Shown piece after piece: positions 1-5,177 of a stretch of DNA of 5,177 nucleotides. This stretch comes from JBEEJZ01 sp046046915 (GTDB lineage: Bacteria > Pseudomonadota > Gammaproteobacteria > Burkholderiales > Burkholderiaceae_C), in assembly GCA_046046915.1 (NCBI GenBank), contig JBJOIT010000092.1, forward strand, positions 1 to 5,177, written 5' to 3'. How positions within the stretch are numbered: position 1 is the first letter of the stretch; every line of letters starts with the position of its first letter. Below the pieces are notes generated by a model. It did not search any database. It saw only the letters and a program-made list of their open reading frames with translations, and was not told the DNA's origin. Position numbers and translations under genes: made by a program.

Positions 1-1001
1 CTTACACGGTAGCTGTGTTTCACCTGATGACGCACGCCTTCTTCAAGGCCTTGCTGTTCGGTGGGGCGGGCTCCGTCATCATGGGTATGCACCACAACCA
101 GGACATCCGCTGGATGGGTGGGGTGCGCAAGTACATGCCCATCACCTGGATCACCTCTTTGCTGGGATCTCTTGCGCTGATTGGAACGCCGTTTTTCTCA
201 GGCTTCTACTCCAAGGACAGCATCATCGAAGCTGTGGCTGAAAGTCATTTGCCGGGTGCAGGCTTTGCCTACTTTGCCGTGATTGCTGGCGTTTTTGTCA
301 CCGCTTTCTATTCGTTCCGAATGTACTTTCTGGTCTTTCATGGCAAGGAACGCTTTGATCAGAATCCCGATGCGCATCACCACGACGACCATGGACACCA
401 TGGTGACGATCATGGCAGCCACGCTCCGCATGAATCCCCCTGGGTGGTGACGGTTCCCCTGGTACTGCTCGCCATTCCATCGGTCTTCATCGGTTACCTG
501 ACGATCAAGGGCATGTTGTACGGCGACTTTTTCAAGGACGCGATCTTTGTCAATGCCGATAAGCATCCTGCGATGGTCGAGATGAGCGAGGCGTTCCATG
601 GCCCCGTCGCAATGGCCTTGCATGGATTGAGTTCGCTTCCGTTTTGGCTGGCCTTGGCCGGGGTTGTGGTGGCTTACTACATGTACATGATCAATCCCGC
701 AGTGCCAGCTGCAATCAAGCGGGCCGTGGGACCGATATACCGCCTGCTTGAGAGCAAGTATTACCTCGACTGGATCAACGAAAACATTCTGGCTCGTGGT
801 GCGCGTGCCCTGGGCACCGGTTTGTGGAAGGGCGGCGATCAGGCTCTGATTGATGGTGCAGTGGTCAACGGTTCCTGGAAGCTCGTGGGCTGGGTGTCAA
901 GTGTGGTTCGTCGCGTGCAAAGTGGTTTCCTGTACCACTACGCCTTGACCATGATCCTCGGGATTTTCGTGCTGATGACGTACTTCGTCTGGCTCAAGTA
1001 G
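1..1001 (+). CDS. nuoL: NADH-quinone oxidoreductase subunit L, C-terminal half (5' end outside window)
   Basis: NuoL is the distal antiporter-like, proton-pumping subunit of the complex I membrane arm in the inner membrane. The reading frame is open from base 3 and gives 332 residues; the family is usually over 600, so about half is missing. The GTG at 15 is internal, not a start. Visible signatures, numbered from base 3, are HLMTHAFFK at 7-15, matching the conserved His/Lys of E. coli NuoL (H334, H338, K342), and FYSKD at 68-72, matching K399/D400. A His-rich loop spans about 125-143. Membrane segments lie near 47-66, 87-112, 148-170 and 207-230. The stretch from about 246 (LLESKYYLDW) to 305 fits the long lateral amphipathic helix that clamps NuoM and NuoN, and a final membrane helix lies at 309-330. 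The stop TAG overlaps the nuoM ribosome binding site. Identity is near certain. Confidence 0.97.
   Translation, partial: YTVAVFHLMTHAFFKALLFGGAGSVIMGMHHNQDIRWMGGVRKYMPITWITSLLGSLALIGTPFFSGFYSKDSIIEAVAESHLPGAGFAYFAVIAGVFVTAFYSFRMYFLVFHGKERFDQNPDAHHHDDHGHHGDDHGSHAPHESPWVVTVPLVLLAIPSVFIGYLTIKGMLYGDFFKDAIFVNADKHPAMVEMSEAFHGPVAMALHGLSSLPFWLALAGVVVAYYMYMINPAVPAAIKRAVGPIYRLLESKYYLDWINENILARGARALGTGLWKGGDQALIDGAVVNGSWKLVGWVSSVVRRVQSGFLYHYALTMILGIFVLMTYFVWLK
375..431 (+). other. His/Asp-rich loop segment within NuoL
   Basis: This stretch encodes nine histidines in 19 residues, mixed with Asp and Gly (starts HHHDDHGHH). It lies between two predicted membrane segments of NuoL, just after the SFRMYFLVFHG helix end. 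E. coli NuoL has no comparable His run here. From memory, similar His-rich insertions occur in other betaproteobacterial NuoL proteins. Metal binding or proton buffering is possible but is inference only. Confidence 0.8.
981..1000 (+). other. Short inverted repeat at nuoL stop
   Basis: TACTT (981-985) and AAGTA (996-1000) can pair as a 5-bp stem with a 10-base loop. The downstream arm includes the first two bases of the nuoL TAG stop. A stem this short and AT-rich could easily be chance. It is listed because stems occur at the other gene ends too. Confidence 0.25.
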
Positions 1002-1004
1002 GAG
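1000..1004 (+). promoter_or_regulatory. Ribosome binding site of nuoM
   Basis: AGGAG lies nine bases before the nuoM ATG at 1014 and shares bases with the nuoL TAG stop. This is a near-consensus Shine-Dalgarno sequence and the best in the window. The overlap with the stop suggests that a ribosome ending nuoL is positioned to start nuoM, which fits equal production of the two subunits. Confidence 0.85.
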
Positions 1005-1013
1005 AACAAGAAG

Positions 1014-2489
1014 ATGGGTTTGTTGAGCCTGGCGATTTGGACGCCAATTGTTTTCGGTGCGGTGTTGCTGGCCCTTGGCCGTGATGAGCAGGCAGGTGCT
1101 GTACGTTGGGTTGCGCTGATCGGTGCGCTTGTCAGCTTGCTTGTCACCGTGCCCTTGTATGACGGTTTCCAGTTGGGGACTGCAGCGATGCAGTTTGTCG
1201 AAAAGGCCGTTTGGATCGAGCGCTTTAACGTTCATTACCACCTGGGCCTGGATGGCATTTCCTTCTGGTTTGTCCCCCTCACCGCATTCATGACGGTGAT
1301 CGTGGTGATTGCGGGATGGGAAGTCATCACGGTCCGCGTTAACCAGTACATGGGCGCATTCCTCATCCTCAGCGGATTGATGATTGGCGTGTTCACCGCC
1401 CTCGATGGCCTGCTGTTCTATGTGTTTTTTGAGGCCACCTTGATACCGATGTACCTGATCATTGGTATCTGGGGCGGTCCCAACAAGATCTACGCAGCGT
1501 TCAAGTTTTTCCTGTACACGCTGTTGGGCTCTCTGCTCATGCTGGTGGCATTGGTGTTCCTGTATCTCAAGTCCGGCGGCAGTTTTGATCTGGCAACCTG
1601 GCACCAGCTTCCGCTCGGTATCTCGGCTCAGACGCTGTTGTTCTTCGCTTTCTTTGCAGCCTTTGCTGTGAAGGTGCCGATGTGGCCTGTGCATACTTGG
1701 TTGCCAGATGTGCACGTTGAGGCGCCCACCGGGGGTTCTGCTGTACTGGCAGCCATCATGCTCAAGCTCGGTGCGTATGGTTTTCTGCGTTTTTCTTTGC
1801 CGATCGCGCCTGATGCAGCCCATGAGTGGGCGGGCTTCATGATCACCTTGTCCCTGATTGCGGTGGTCTACGTTGGCCTGGTGGCTATGGTGCAGCAGGA
1901 CATGAAGAAGCTGGTGGCGTATTCGTCTGTCGCACACATGGGCTTTGTCACCCTGGGTTTCTTTATCTTCAATGATCTGGGTGTGTCGGGTGGCCTGATC
2001 CAGATGATTGCGCACGGATTTGTGTCTGCGGCCATGTTCCTGTCCATCGGTGTCTTGTATGACCGTGTGCATTCGCGCCAGATTGCAAGCTATGGGGGTG
2101 TCGTGAACACCATGCCCAAATTCGCTGCGTTTGCCTTACTGTTCTCCATGGCCAATTGTGGGCTACCCGCAACCGCCGGTTTTGTGGGCGAGTGGATGGT
2201 GATTCTGGGCGCCATCAAGGCCAACTTCTGGGTGGGCATGATCGCGGCCAGCGCCTTGATTTTTGGTGCTGCTTACACACTATGGATGTTCAAGCGTGTG
2301 TATCTGGGCCCCGTCACCAACGACCACGTCAAAGAGCTGACAGACATCAACTCCCGTGAATTCCTGATGCTGGGCTTGCTGGCTGCTGCAGTGCTGTACA
2401 TGGGCATCTTCCCTCATCCATTCACACAAATCATGGACAGTTCTGTCGCAGAGTTGTTGAAGCATGTCGCACAGTCCAAGTTGAACTGA
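1014..2489 (+). CDS. nuoM: NADH-quinone oxidoreductase subunit M
   Basis: This is the middle antiporter-like subunit of complex I, forming one of the proton channels in the inner membrane. The 491 residues are a normal full length and most of the protein is hydrophobic helix. Key residues line up with E. coli NuoM: E140 in FFEATLIPMY (E144), K220 in AVKVPMWPVHTWLPD (K234), K251 in IMLKLGAYG (K265), H308 and H334 (H322, H348), and E393 in FVGEWMV (E407). The VHTWLPDVHVEAPT and AYSSVAHMGF stretches are family hallmarks. The ATG at 1014 is supported by the AGGAG nine bases upstream and by the N-terminal helix beginning at once. It lies 12 bases after nuoL and 40 before nuoN in the same operon. 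No truncation, frameshift or lost catalytic residue is seen. Confidence 0.99.
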   Translation: MGLLSLAIWTPIVFGAVLLALGRDEQAGAVRWVALIGALVSLLVTVPLYDGFQLGTAAMQFVEKAVWIERFNVHYHLGLDGISFWFVPLTAFMTVIVVIAGWEVITVRVNQYMGAFLILSGLMIGVFTALDGLLFYVFFEATLIPMYLIIGIWGGPNKIYAAFKFFLYTLLGSLLMLVALVFLYLKSGGSFDLATWHQLPLGISAQTLLFFAFFAAFAVKVPMWPVHTWLPDVHVEAPTGGSAVLAAIMLKLGAYGFLRFSLPIAPDAAHEWAGFMITLSLIAVVYVGLVAMVQQDMKKLVAYSSVAHMGFVTLGFFIFNDLGVSGGLIQMIAHGFVSAAMFLSIGVLYDRVHSRQIASYGGVVNTMPKFAAFALLFSMANCGLPATAGFVGEWMVILGAIKANFWVGMIAASALIFGAAYTLWMFKRVYLGPVTNDHVKELTDINSREFLMLGLLAAAVLYMGIFPHPFTQIMDSSVAELLKHVAQSKLN

Positions 2490-2495
2490 TTCAAC
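2480..2495 (+). other. Hairpin across the nuoM stop codon
   Basis: GTTGAA (2480-2485) and TTCAAC (2490-2495) form a perfect 6-bp stem with a four-base loop CTGA that carries the TGA stop (2487-2489). A competing pairing is possible: GATTC (2488-2492) with GAATC (2511-2515), whose second arm abuts the nuoN Shine-Dalgarno region. The two cannot form together. Both are weak, and no T-tract follows, so neither is a terminator. Confidence 0.35.
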
Positions 2496-2515
2496 AGTAT
2501 CGACAGAACCGAATC

Positions 2516-2524
2516 GAGAGAGAG
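2516..2524 (+). promoter_or_regulatory. Ribosome binding site of nuoN, decides the start
   Basis: The purine run GAGAGAGAG ends five bases before the ATG at 2530, a good Shine-Dalgarno spacing. The alternative GTG start at 2524 uses the last G of this run, which leaves only a few bases between it and any binding site. The purine run therefore favours the ATG. Confidence 0.7.
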
Positions 2525-2529
2525 TGGCA

Positions 2530-4017
2530 ATGATAGATAAACTGAGTTGGATCACGGTGTACCCCGAAATCATTCTGCTGACCATGGCGTGTGTGATTTC
2601 GCTGGTTGATTTGCGCGTGACCGATGCACGTCGTCAGCTGACTTATGTGCTGACTTTGCTGACGCTGGGCGTGGTTGCGCTGGTTCTGGCCTCTGCCGCC
2701 AGCAGCGGCGGCGAAGCGCATGGCTTTGGCAACATGATCGTCAGTGATGTGATGGGTAACTGGTTGAAGTGCTTTGCCACGATCGCCGTGATGGTGACCT
2801 TGGTATATGCGCGTCCCTATGCGGCAGAGCGCGACATGATGCGCGGTGGCGAGATGTTCAGCTTGAGCATGTTTGCCTTGCTCGGCATGTTCATCATGAT
2901 CTCGGGCAACAACTTTCTCTTGATCTACATGGGCCTTGAGTTGTTGACTCTCTCCAGTTATGCACTGGTTGCATTGCGCCGTGACGATGCAACGGCCACG
3001 GAAGCCGCTATGAAGTACTTCGTACTGGGTGCCTTGGCCTCGGGTTTCCTGTTGTATGGCCTGTCGATGATGTACGGTGCAACCGGTAGTCTGGACATCA
3101 ATGAGGTTGGAAAGGCAATTGCAGGTGGTCAGGTCAATCACCAGGTGCTGGTGTTCGGTTTGGTCTTTGTGGTTGCTGGCCTGGCATTCAAGTTGGGTGC
3201 GGTACCGTTTCACATGTGGATTCCTGACGTTTACCAAGGTGCACCTACCGCGGTGACGTTGATGATCGGTGGTGCGCCCAAGTTGGCTGCTTTTGCCATC
3301 GTGATGCGCTTGCTGGTGGAAGGCATGTTGCCCTTGGCTACGGACTGGCAGCAGATGCTGATGATTCTGGCTGTGGGGTCCCTCCTGGTTGGCAATATTG
3401 CCGCTGTGGCGCAAAGCAACCTCAAGCGGATGCTGGCTTTCTCCACCATCTCCCAGATGGGTTTTGTCCTGTTGGGCCTGATGTCTGGCGTATTGCAGGG
3501 CAACACTCTGTCGTCGGCCGATGCTTATGGCTCCGCCATGTTCTATGTGGTCACCTATGTGCTCACAACGCTGGCCTCATTTGGGGTCATCATTCTCCTG
3601 TCGCGTCGTGGCTTCGAGAGTGAAGAGATTTCTGACTTGGCCGGATTAAATCAGCGCAGTCCGCTGTACGCTGCCGTGATGGCGATCTGCATGTTCTCTC
3701 TCGGGGGTGTGCCGCCCATGGTGGGTTTCTATGCCAAGCTGTCTGTTTTGCAAGCATTGATCGCGTCTGGTGATAGCTTTCATATGGGCCTGGCGGTGTT
3801 TGCTGTGATGATGTCCCTGATTGGAGCTTTCTACTATCTGCGCGTCGTGAAGGTGATGTACTTTGATGCGCCTGCCCAAACCGACGCCATTGCAGCCCCT
3901 GCCGACGTACGGGTCGTCCTGTCGCTTAACGGTGCCATGGTCATGGTGCTCGGCCTGGTGCCCGGTGGACTGATGGCACTGTGCTCGAGCGCGGTTGCTC
4001 AGTTCACTGGCGGCTGA
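2530..4017 (+). CDS. nuoN: NADH-quinone oxidoreductase subunit N
   Basis: This is the antiporter-like complex I subunit nearest the quinone-binding end of the three, an inner-membrane proton pump. The protein is 495 residues from the ATG at 2530; a GTG at 2524 would add two. The ATG is preferred for its ribosome binding site and for the typical N-terminus MIDKLSW. Conserved charges match E. coli NuoN: E137 in YMGLELLTLSSYALVA (E133), K162 in AAMKYFVLGA (K158), K221 in AFKLGAVPFHMWIPDVY (K217), K251 in GAPKLAAFA (K247) and K403 in GFYAKLSVLQA (K395). NuoN has Lys where NuoM has Glu in helix 12, and that difference is kept here. About 14 hydrophobic helices are expected, and the sequence is consistent with that. 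It is the last canonical nuo gene of the operon. Confidence 0.99.
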   Translation: MIDKLSWITVYPEIILLTMACVISLVDLRVTDARRQLTYVLTLLTLGVVALVLASAASSGGEAHGFGNMIVSDVMGNWLKCFATIAVMVTLVYARPYAAERDMMRGGEMFSLSMFALLGMFIMISGNNFLLIYMGLELLTLSSYALVALRRDDATATEAAMKYFVLGALASGFLLYGLSMMYGATGSLDINEVGKAIAGGQVNHQVLVFGLVFVVAGLAFKLGAVPFHMWIPDVYQGAPTAVTLMIGGAPKLAAFAIVMRLLVEGMLPLATDWQQMLMILAVGSLLVGNIAAVAQSNLKRMLAFSTISQMGFVLLGLMSGVLQGNTLSSADAYGSAMFYVVTYVLTTLASFGVIILLSRRGFESEEISDLAGLNQRSPLYAAVMAICMFSLGGVPPMVGFYAKLSVLQALIASGDSFHMGLAVFAVMMSLIGAFYYLRVVKVMYFDAPAQTDAIAAPADVRVVLSLNGAMVMVLGLVPGGLMALCSSAVAQFTGG

Positions 4018-4019
4018 GT
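3997..4019 (+). other. Hairpin across the nuoN stop codon
   Basis: CTCAG (3998-4002) pairs with CTGAG (4014-4018), which contains the TGA stop (4015-4017). G-U pairs at 3997/4019, 4003/4013 and 4004/4012 can extend the stem, leaving a seven-base loop. It is a modest structure with no T-tract after it, so it is not a terminator by the usual criteria. It could be chance. Confidence 0.35.
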
Positions 4020-4058
4020 CGGCACACAACTCATCTCTGTTTCACAACTGATACCCAA

Positions 4059-4361
4059 GTGACGCAAGCGCTGGCATCTTGGTGGGTGCTCCTCCTGGGC
4101 TTGCTCTGTGCAAACCTGCCCTTTCTGACTGAAAAGTGTTTAGGGCTGATTGCCTTGAGGCAACCCAAGTCTTTTTTCGTGCGCTTGATGGAGCTTGTCC
4201 TCCTGTACTTCGTCGTTGGGGTGGTCGGTCTCCTGATGGAGCAGAACTTGGGGCAGCGTAGCCCCCAAGGTTGGGAGTTCTACGCCATTACGGGTACGCT
4301 GTTCCTGACCTTCGCCTTTCCAGGTTTTACCTATCGCTACCTCCTGCGTCGTAGCGATTAA
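4059..4361 (+). CDS. DUF2818 family small inner-membrane protein
   Basis: The 100-residue hydrophobic protein has three likely membrane helices near residues 5-23, 43-60 and 73-91. Positive residues cluster between helices 1 and 2 (K26, R34, K37, R42) and at the C-terminus (RYLLRR, 93-98), predicting an outside N-terminus and an inside C-terminus. Recognisable stretches are ANLPFL (18-23), RLMELVLLYFV (42-52) with an acidic E45 inside helix 2, QGWEFYAITG (70-79) and FAFPGFTYRYLL (86-97). These fit DUF2818, whose function is unknown to me and which I recall sitting after nuoN in Burkholderiales. The GTG at 4059 is chosen because it gives a compact N-terminus; an in-frame GTG at 3981 would overlap nuoN and add a polar, unrelated stretch. 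No clear Shine-Dalgarno precedes it. A role with complex I is inferred from position only. Confidence 0.85.
   Translation: MTQALASWWVLLLGLLCANLPFLTEKCLGLIALRQPKSFFVRLMELVLLYFVVGVVGLLMEQNLGQRSPQGWEFYAITGTLFLTFAFPGFTYRYLLRRSD
4333..4358 (+). other. Perfect 8-bp hairpin abutting the DUF2818 stop
   Basis: ATCGCTAC (4333-4340) and GTAGCGAT (4351-4358) are exact reverse complements with a 10-base loop. The stem ends immediately before the TAA stop (4359-4361) and ten bases before the NUDIX ATG. No T-tract follows. A ribosome finishing the upstream gene would melt it, so it could tie NUDIX translation to upstream translation or mark an RNA processing point. Both roles are inference. Confidence 0.5.
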
Positions 4362-4368
4362 GCCCCTC

Positions 4369-4959
4369 ATGGCAGACGAACACTTGGTGGAGCGACAGCT
4401 GAGCACTCAGAAAGTGCACAGTGGTCATTTTCTTCAGGTGTACCGGGATACGGTTGCGCTACCTGATGGTGACACGGCAAGTCGGGAATACATTGTTCAC
4501 CCGGGTGCTGTGATGATCATTCCATTGATAGAGTCTCCCGACGGTGAGCTTCGCGTCGTGTTGGAGCGGCAGTACCGCTACCCAGTTGCACGTGTGATGG
4601 TCGAGTTTCCAGCCGGAAAGCTGGACCCCCGGGAAAGTGTTTTGGCTTGCGCGCAGCGTGAATTGCAAGAGGAAACGGGTTACACCGCGGGTCTTTGGGC
4701 GCGTGCCGGGCAGATGCATCCGGTGATTGCCTACTCCACGGAATTCATCGATATCTGGTTTGCCAAGGACTTGCGCCCTGGGCAGCAGGCCTTGGACCGC
4801 GGTGAATTTTTGGAGGTGTTCACGGCCTCGGTCGACGAGCTTTTGCAATGGTGTCGCTCGGGTGAGGTGACCGACGCAAAGACTTTGGCGGGTGCCTTGT
4901 GGCTACAGAACCTGGTGTCAGGTGGCTGGGACTTGAATTGGCAAAAAGTCCCGGCCTGA
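4369..4959 (+). CDS. NUDIX hydrolase, ADP-ribose pyrophosphatase type
   Basis: This is a 196-residue soluble cytoplasmic enzyme of the NUDIX superfamily. The complete NUDIX box (GX5EX7REUXEEXGU) spans G83-Y105, with metal-binding E98, E101 and E102; its last position is Tyr, not the usual aliphatic residue. Around it are the ADP-ribose pyrophosphatase-like ERQYRYPV (66-73) and EFPAGKL (79-85), a substrate-side HPVIAYSTE (117-125) and the C-terminal EVTDAKTLAGALW (166-178). Such enzymes cleave ADP-ribose to AMP and ribose 5-phosphate; related members act on other nucleoside diphosphate sugars. The proline typically 15 residues after the box in ADP-ribose enzymes is not at that place (P118 is at +13), so the substrate is uncertain. 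The ATG lies seven bases after the DUF2818 stop with no clear Shine-Dalgarno, suggesting translational coupling. Confidence 0.93.
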   Translation: MADEHLVERQLSTQKVHSGHFLQVYRDTVALPDGDTASREYIVHPGAVMIIPLIESPDGELRVVLERQYRYPVARVMVEFPAGKLDPRESVLACAQRELQEETGYTAGLWARAGQMHPVIAYSTEFIDIWFAKDLRPGQQALDRGEFLEVFTASVDELLQWCRSGEVTDAKTLAGALWLQNLVSGGWDLNWQKVPA

Positions 4960-4962
4960 CCT
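4920..4962 (+). other. Strong hairpin enclosing the NUDIX stop codon
   Basis: GGCTGGGACTT (4924-4934) pairs with AAGTCCCGGCC (4946-4956) over 11 bp with one G-U pair and an 11-base loop. Beyond a two-base bulge (4957-4958), AGGT (4920-4923) pairs with ACCT (4959-4962), making 15 bp in all. The TGA stop is 4957-4959. The bases after it (CGTTTGAACC) hold no T-tract, so it is not a textbook intrinsic terminator. It may partly end transcription, protect the upstream mRNA's 3' end or mark a processing site before the DUF1178 gene. Confidence 0.6.
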
Positions 4963-4993
4963 CGTTTGAACCTGAGCGTTGCTTGCGCTGTTT

Positions 4994-5177
4994 ATGAAAG
5001 TACTCGATCTGGCGTGTTGTGAAGGCCACGTCTTTGAGGGTTGGTTCGGCTCTGAGCAGGACTTTTCCTCCCAGTTGGCTCGATCATTGATCACTTGCCC
5101 GGTCTGCGGCCATTCTGATGTCCATAAACGCTTGAGTGCTCCGCGCCTCAACCTGGGGCGAGGGCGGCAGCCAGAGC
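4994..5177 (+). CDS. DUF1178 family protein, N-terminal part (3' end outside window)
   Basis: The frame from ATG 4994 is open to the right edge, giving 61 residues. The N-terminus MKVLDLACCEGHVFEGWFGS, the CPVCG at 35-39 and SAPRLNLG at 48-55 fit the DUF1178 family, whose members are about 140-150 residues from memory. C8 or C9 and H12 together with C35 and C38 resemble a treble or zinc-ribbon metal site like that of FmdB-type regulators. Zinc binding is inferred from this spacing. The function is not known to me. It follows the NUDIX gene by 34 bases, behind a strong hairpin and with no clear Shine-Dalgarno, so it may be expressed less than the genes before it. Confidence 0.88.
   Translation, partial: MKVLDLACCEGHVFEGWFGSEQDFSSQLARSLITCPVCGHSDVHKRLSAPRLNLGRGRQPE

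Noticed and set aside
15..17. GTG as a possible start of nuoL
   Set aside because: The frame is open upstream to the window edge and the residues before it (YTVA) continue the conserved NuoL helix, so this is an internal valine codon.
388..404. Inverted repeat ACCATGG-aca-CCATGGT inside nuoL
   Set aside because: It lies within the His/Asp/Gly-rich coding stretch, where repeated GAC, CAT and GGT/GGC-type codons readily create such symmetry. It is far from any gene boundary.
897..2072. A 391-codon open frame on the minus strand opposite the end of nuoL and most of nuoM
   Set aside because: Its product is rich in His, Gln, Arg and Asp with no domain pattern, as expected from reading the complement of a hydrophobic membrane-protein gene. 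The + strand gene is certain.
2491..3414. A 307-codon open frame on the minus strand opposite nuoN
   Set aside because: It has the same Gln/His-rich antisense composition, recognisable motifs are absent, and it lies wholly over the well-supported nuoN apart from the short gap.
4025..4049. Two copies of CACAACT between nuoN and DUF2818, considered as an operator or promoter element
   Set aside because: A seven-base repeat with no matching -10/-35 pattern in a 41-base gap is too little to support a regulatory site.
3981..4058. Upstream GTG start giving a 126-residue DUF2818 protein
   Set aside because: The extra 26 residues are polar, fall partly within the nuoN coding end, and do not resemble the family N-terminus. 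The GTG at 4059 fits better.
4975..4989. AGCG...CGCT inverted repeat before the DUF1178 start, considered as a terminator
   Set aside because: The stem is only four base pairs with a seven-base loop and no T-tract, so chance explains it.

Overview
This window is the 3' end of a bacterial respiratory complex I (nuo) operon plus its downstream tail, all on the + strand with no long gaps. The protein sequences suggest a betaproteobacterium of the order Burkholderiales, most likely family Comamonadaceae. Three things point there: the His/Asp-rich loop in NuoL, the N-terminal sequence of NuoN, and the gene order nuoL-nuoM-nuoN-DUF2818-NUDIX-DUF1178. The placement rests on recalled family patterns, not on a search.

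Layout: 1-1001 is the C-terminal half of nuoL, cut by the left edge. 1014-2489 is complete nuoM. 2530-4017 is complete nuoN, with an ATG start preferred over an in-frame GTG six bases upstream. 4059-4361 is a 100-residue, three-helix membrane protein of the DUF2818 family with a GTG start. 4369-4959 is a NUDIX hydrolase of the ADP-ribose pyrophosphatase type. 4994-5177 is the start of a DUF1178 zinc-ribbon-like protein, cut by the right edge. Gaps are 12, 40, 41, 7 and 34 bases, so one polycistronic transcript is likely. No promoter, tRNA, mobile element, CRISPR or canonical terminator is seen.

NuoL, NuoM and NuoN are the three antiporter-like proton-pumping subunits of the complex I membrane arm. 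Their key charged residues are intact, so the pump appears functional. The downstream genes are less well understood. The DUF2818 protein is a candidate lineage-specific membrane partner of complex I. The NUDIX enzyme probably cleaves ADP-ribose or a related nucleoside diphosphate, which would link NAD breakdown products to the NADH-oxidising complex.

The most notable unexplained structure is a set of inverted repeats at or next to the stop codons of all five complete gene ends. The last two are substantial: a perfect 8-bp stem abutting the DUF2818 stop, and an 11-bp stem extendable to 15 bp around the NUDIX stop. They lack T-tracts. I see no clearly novel defence or mobile system here.
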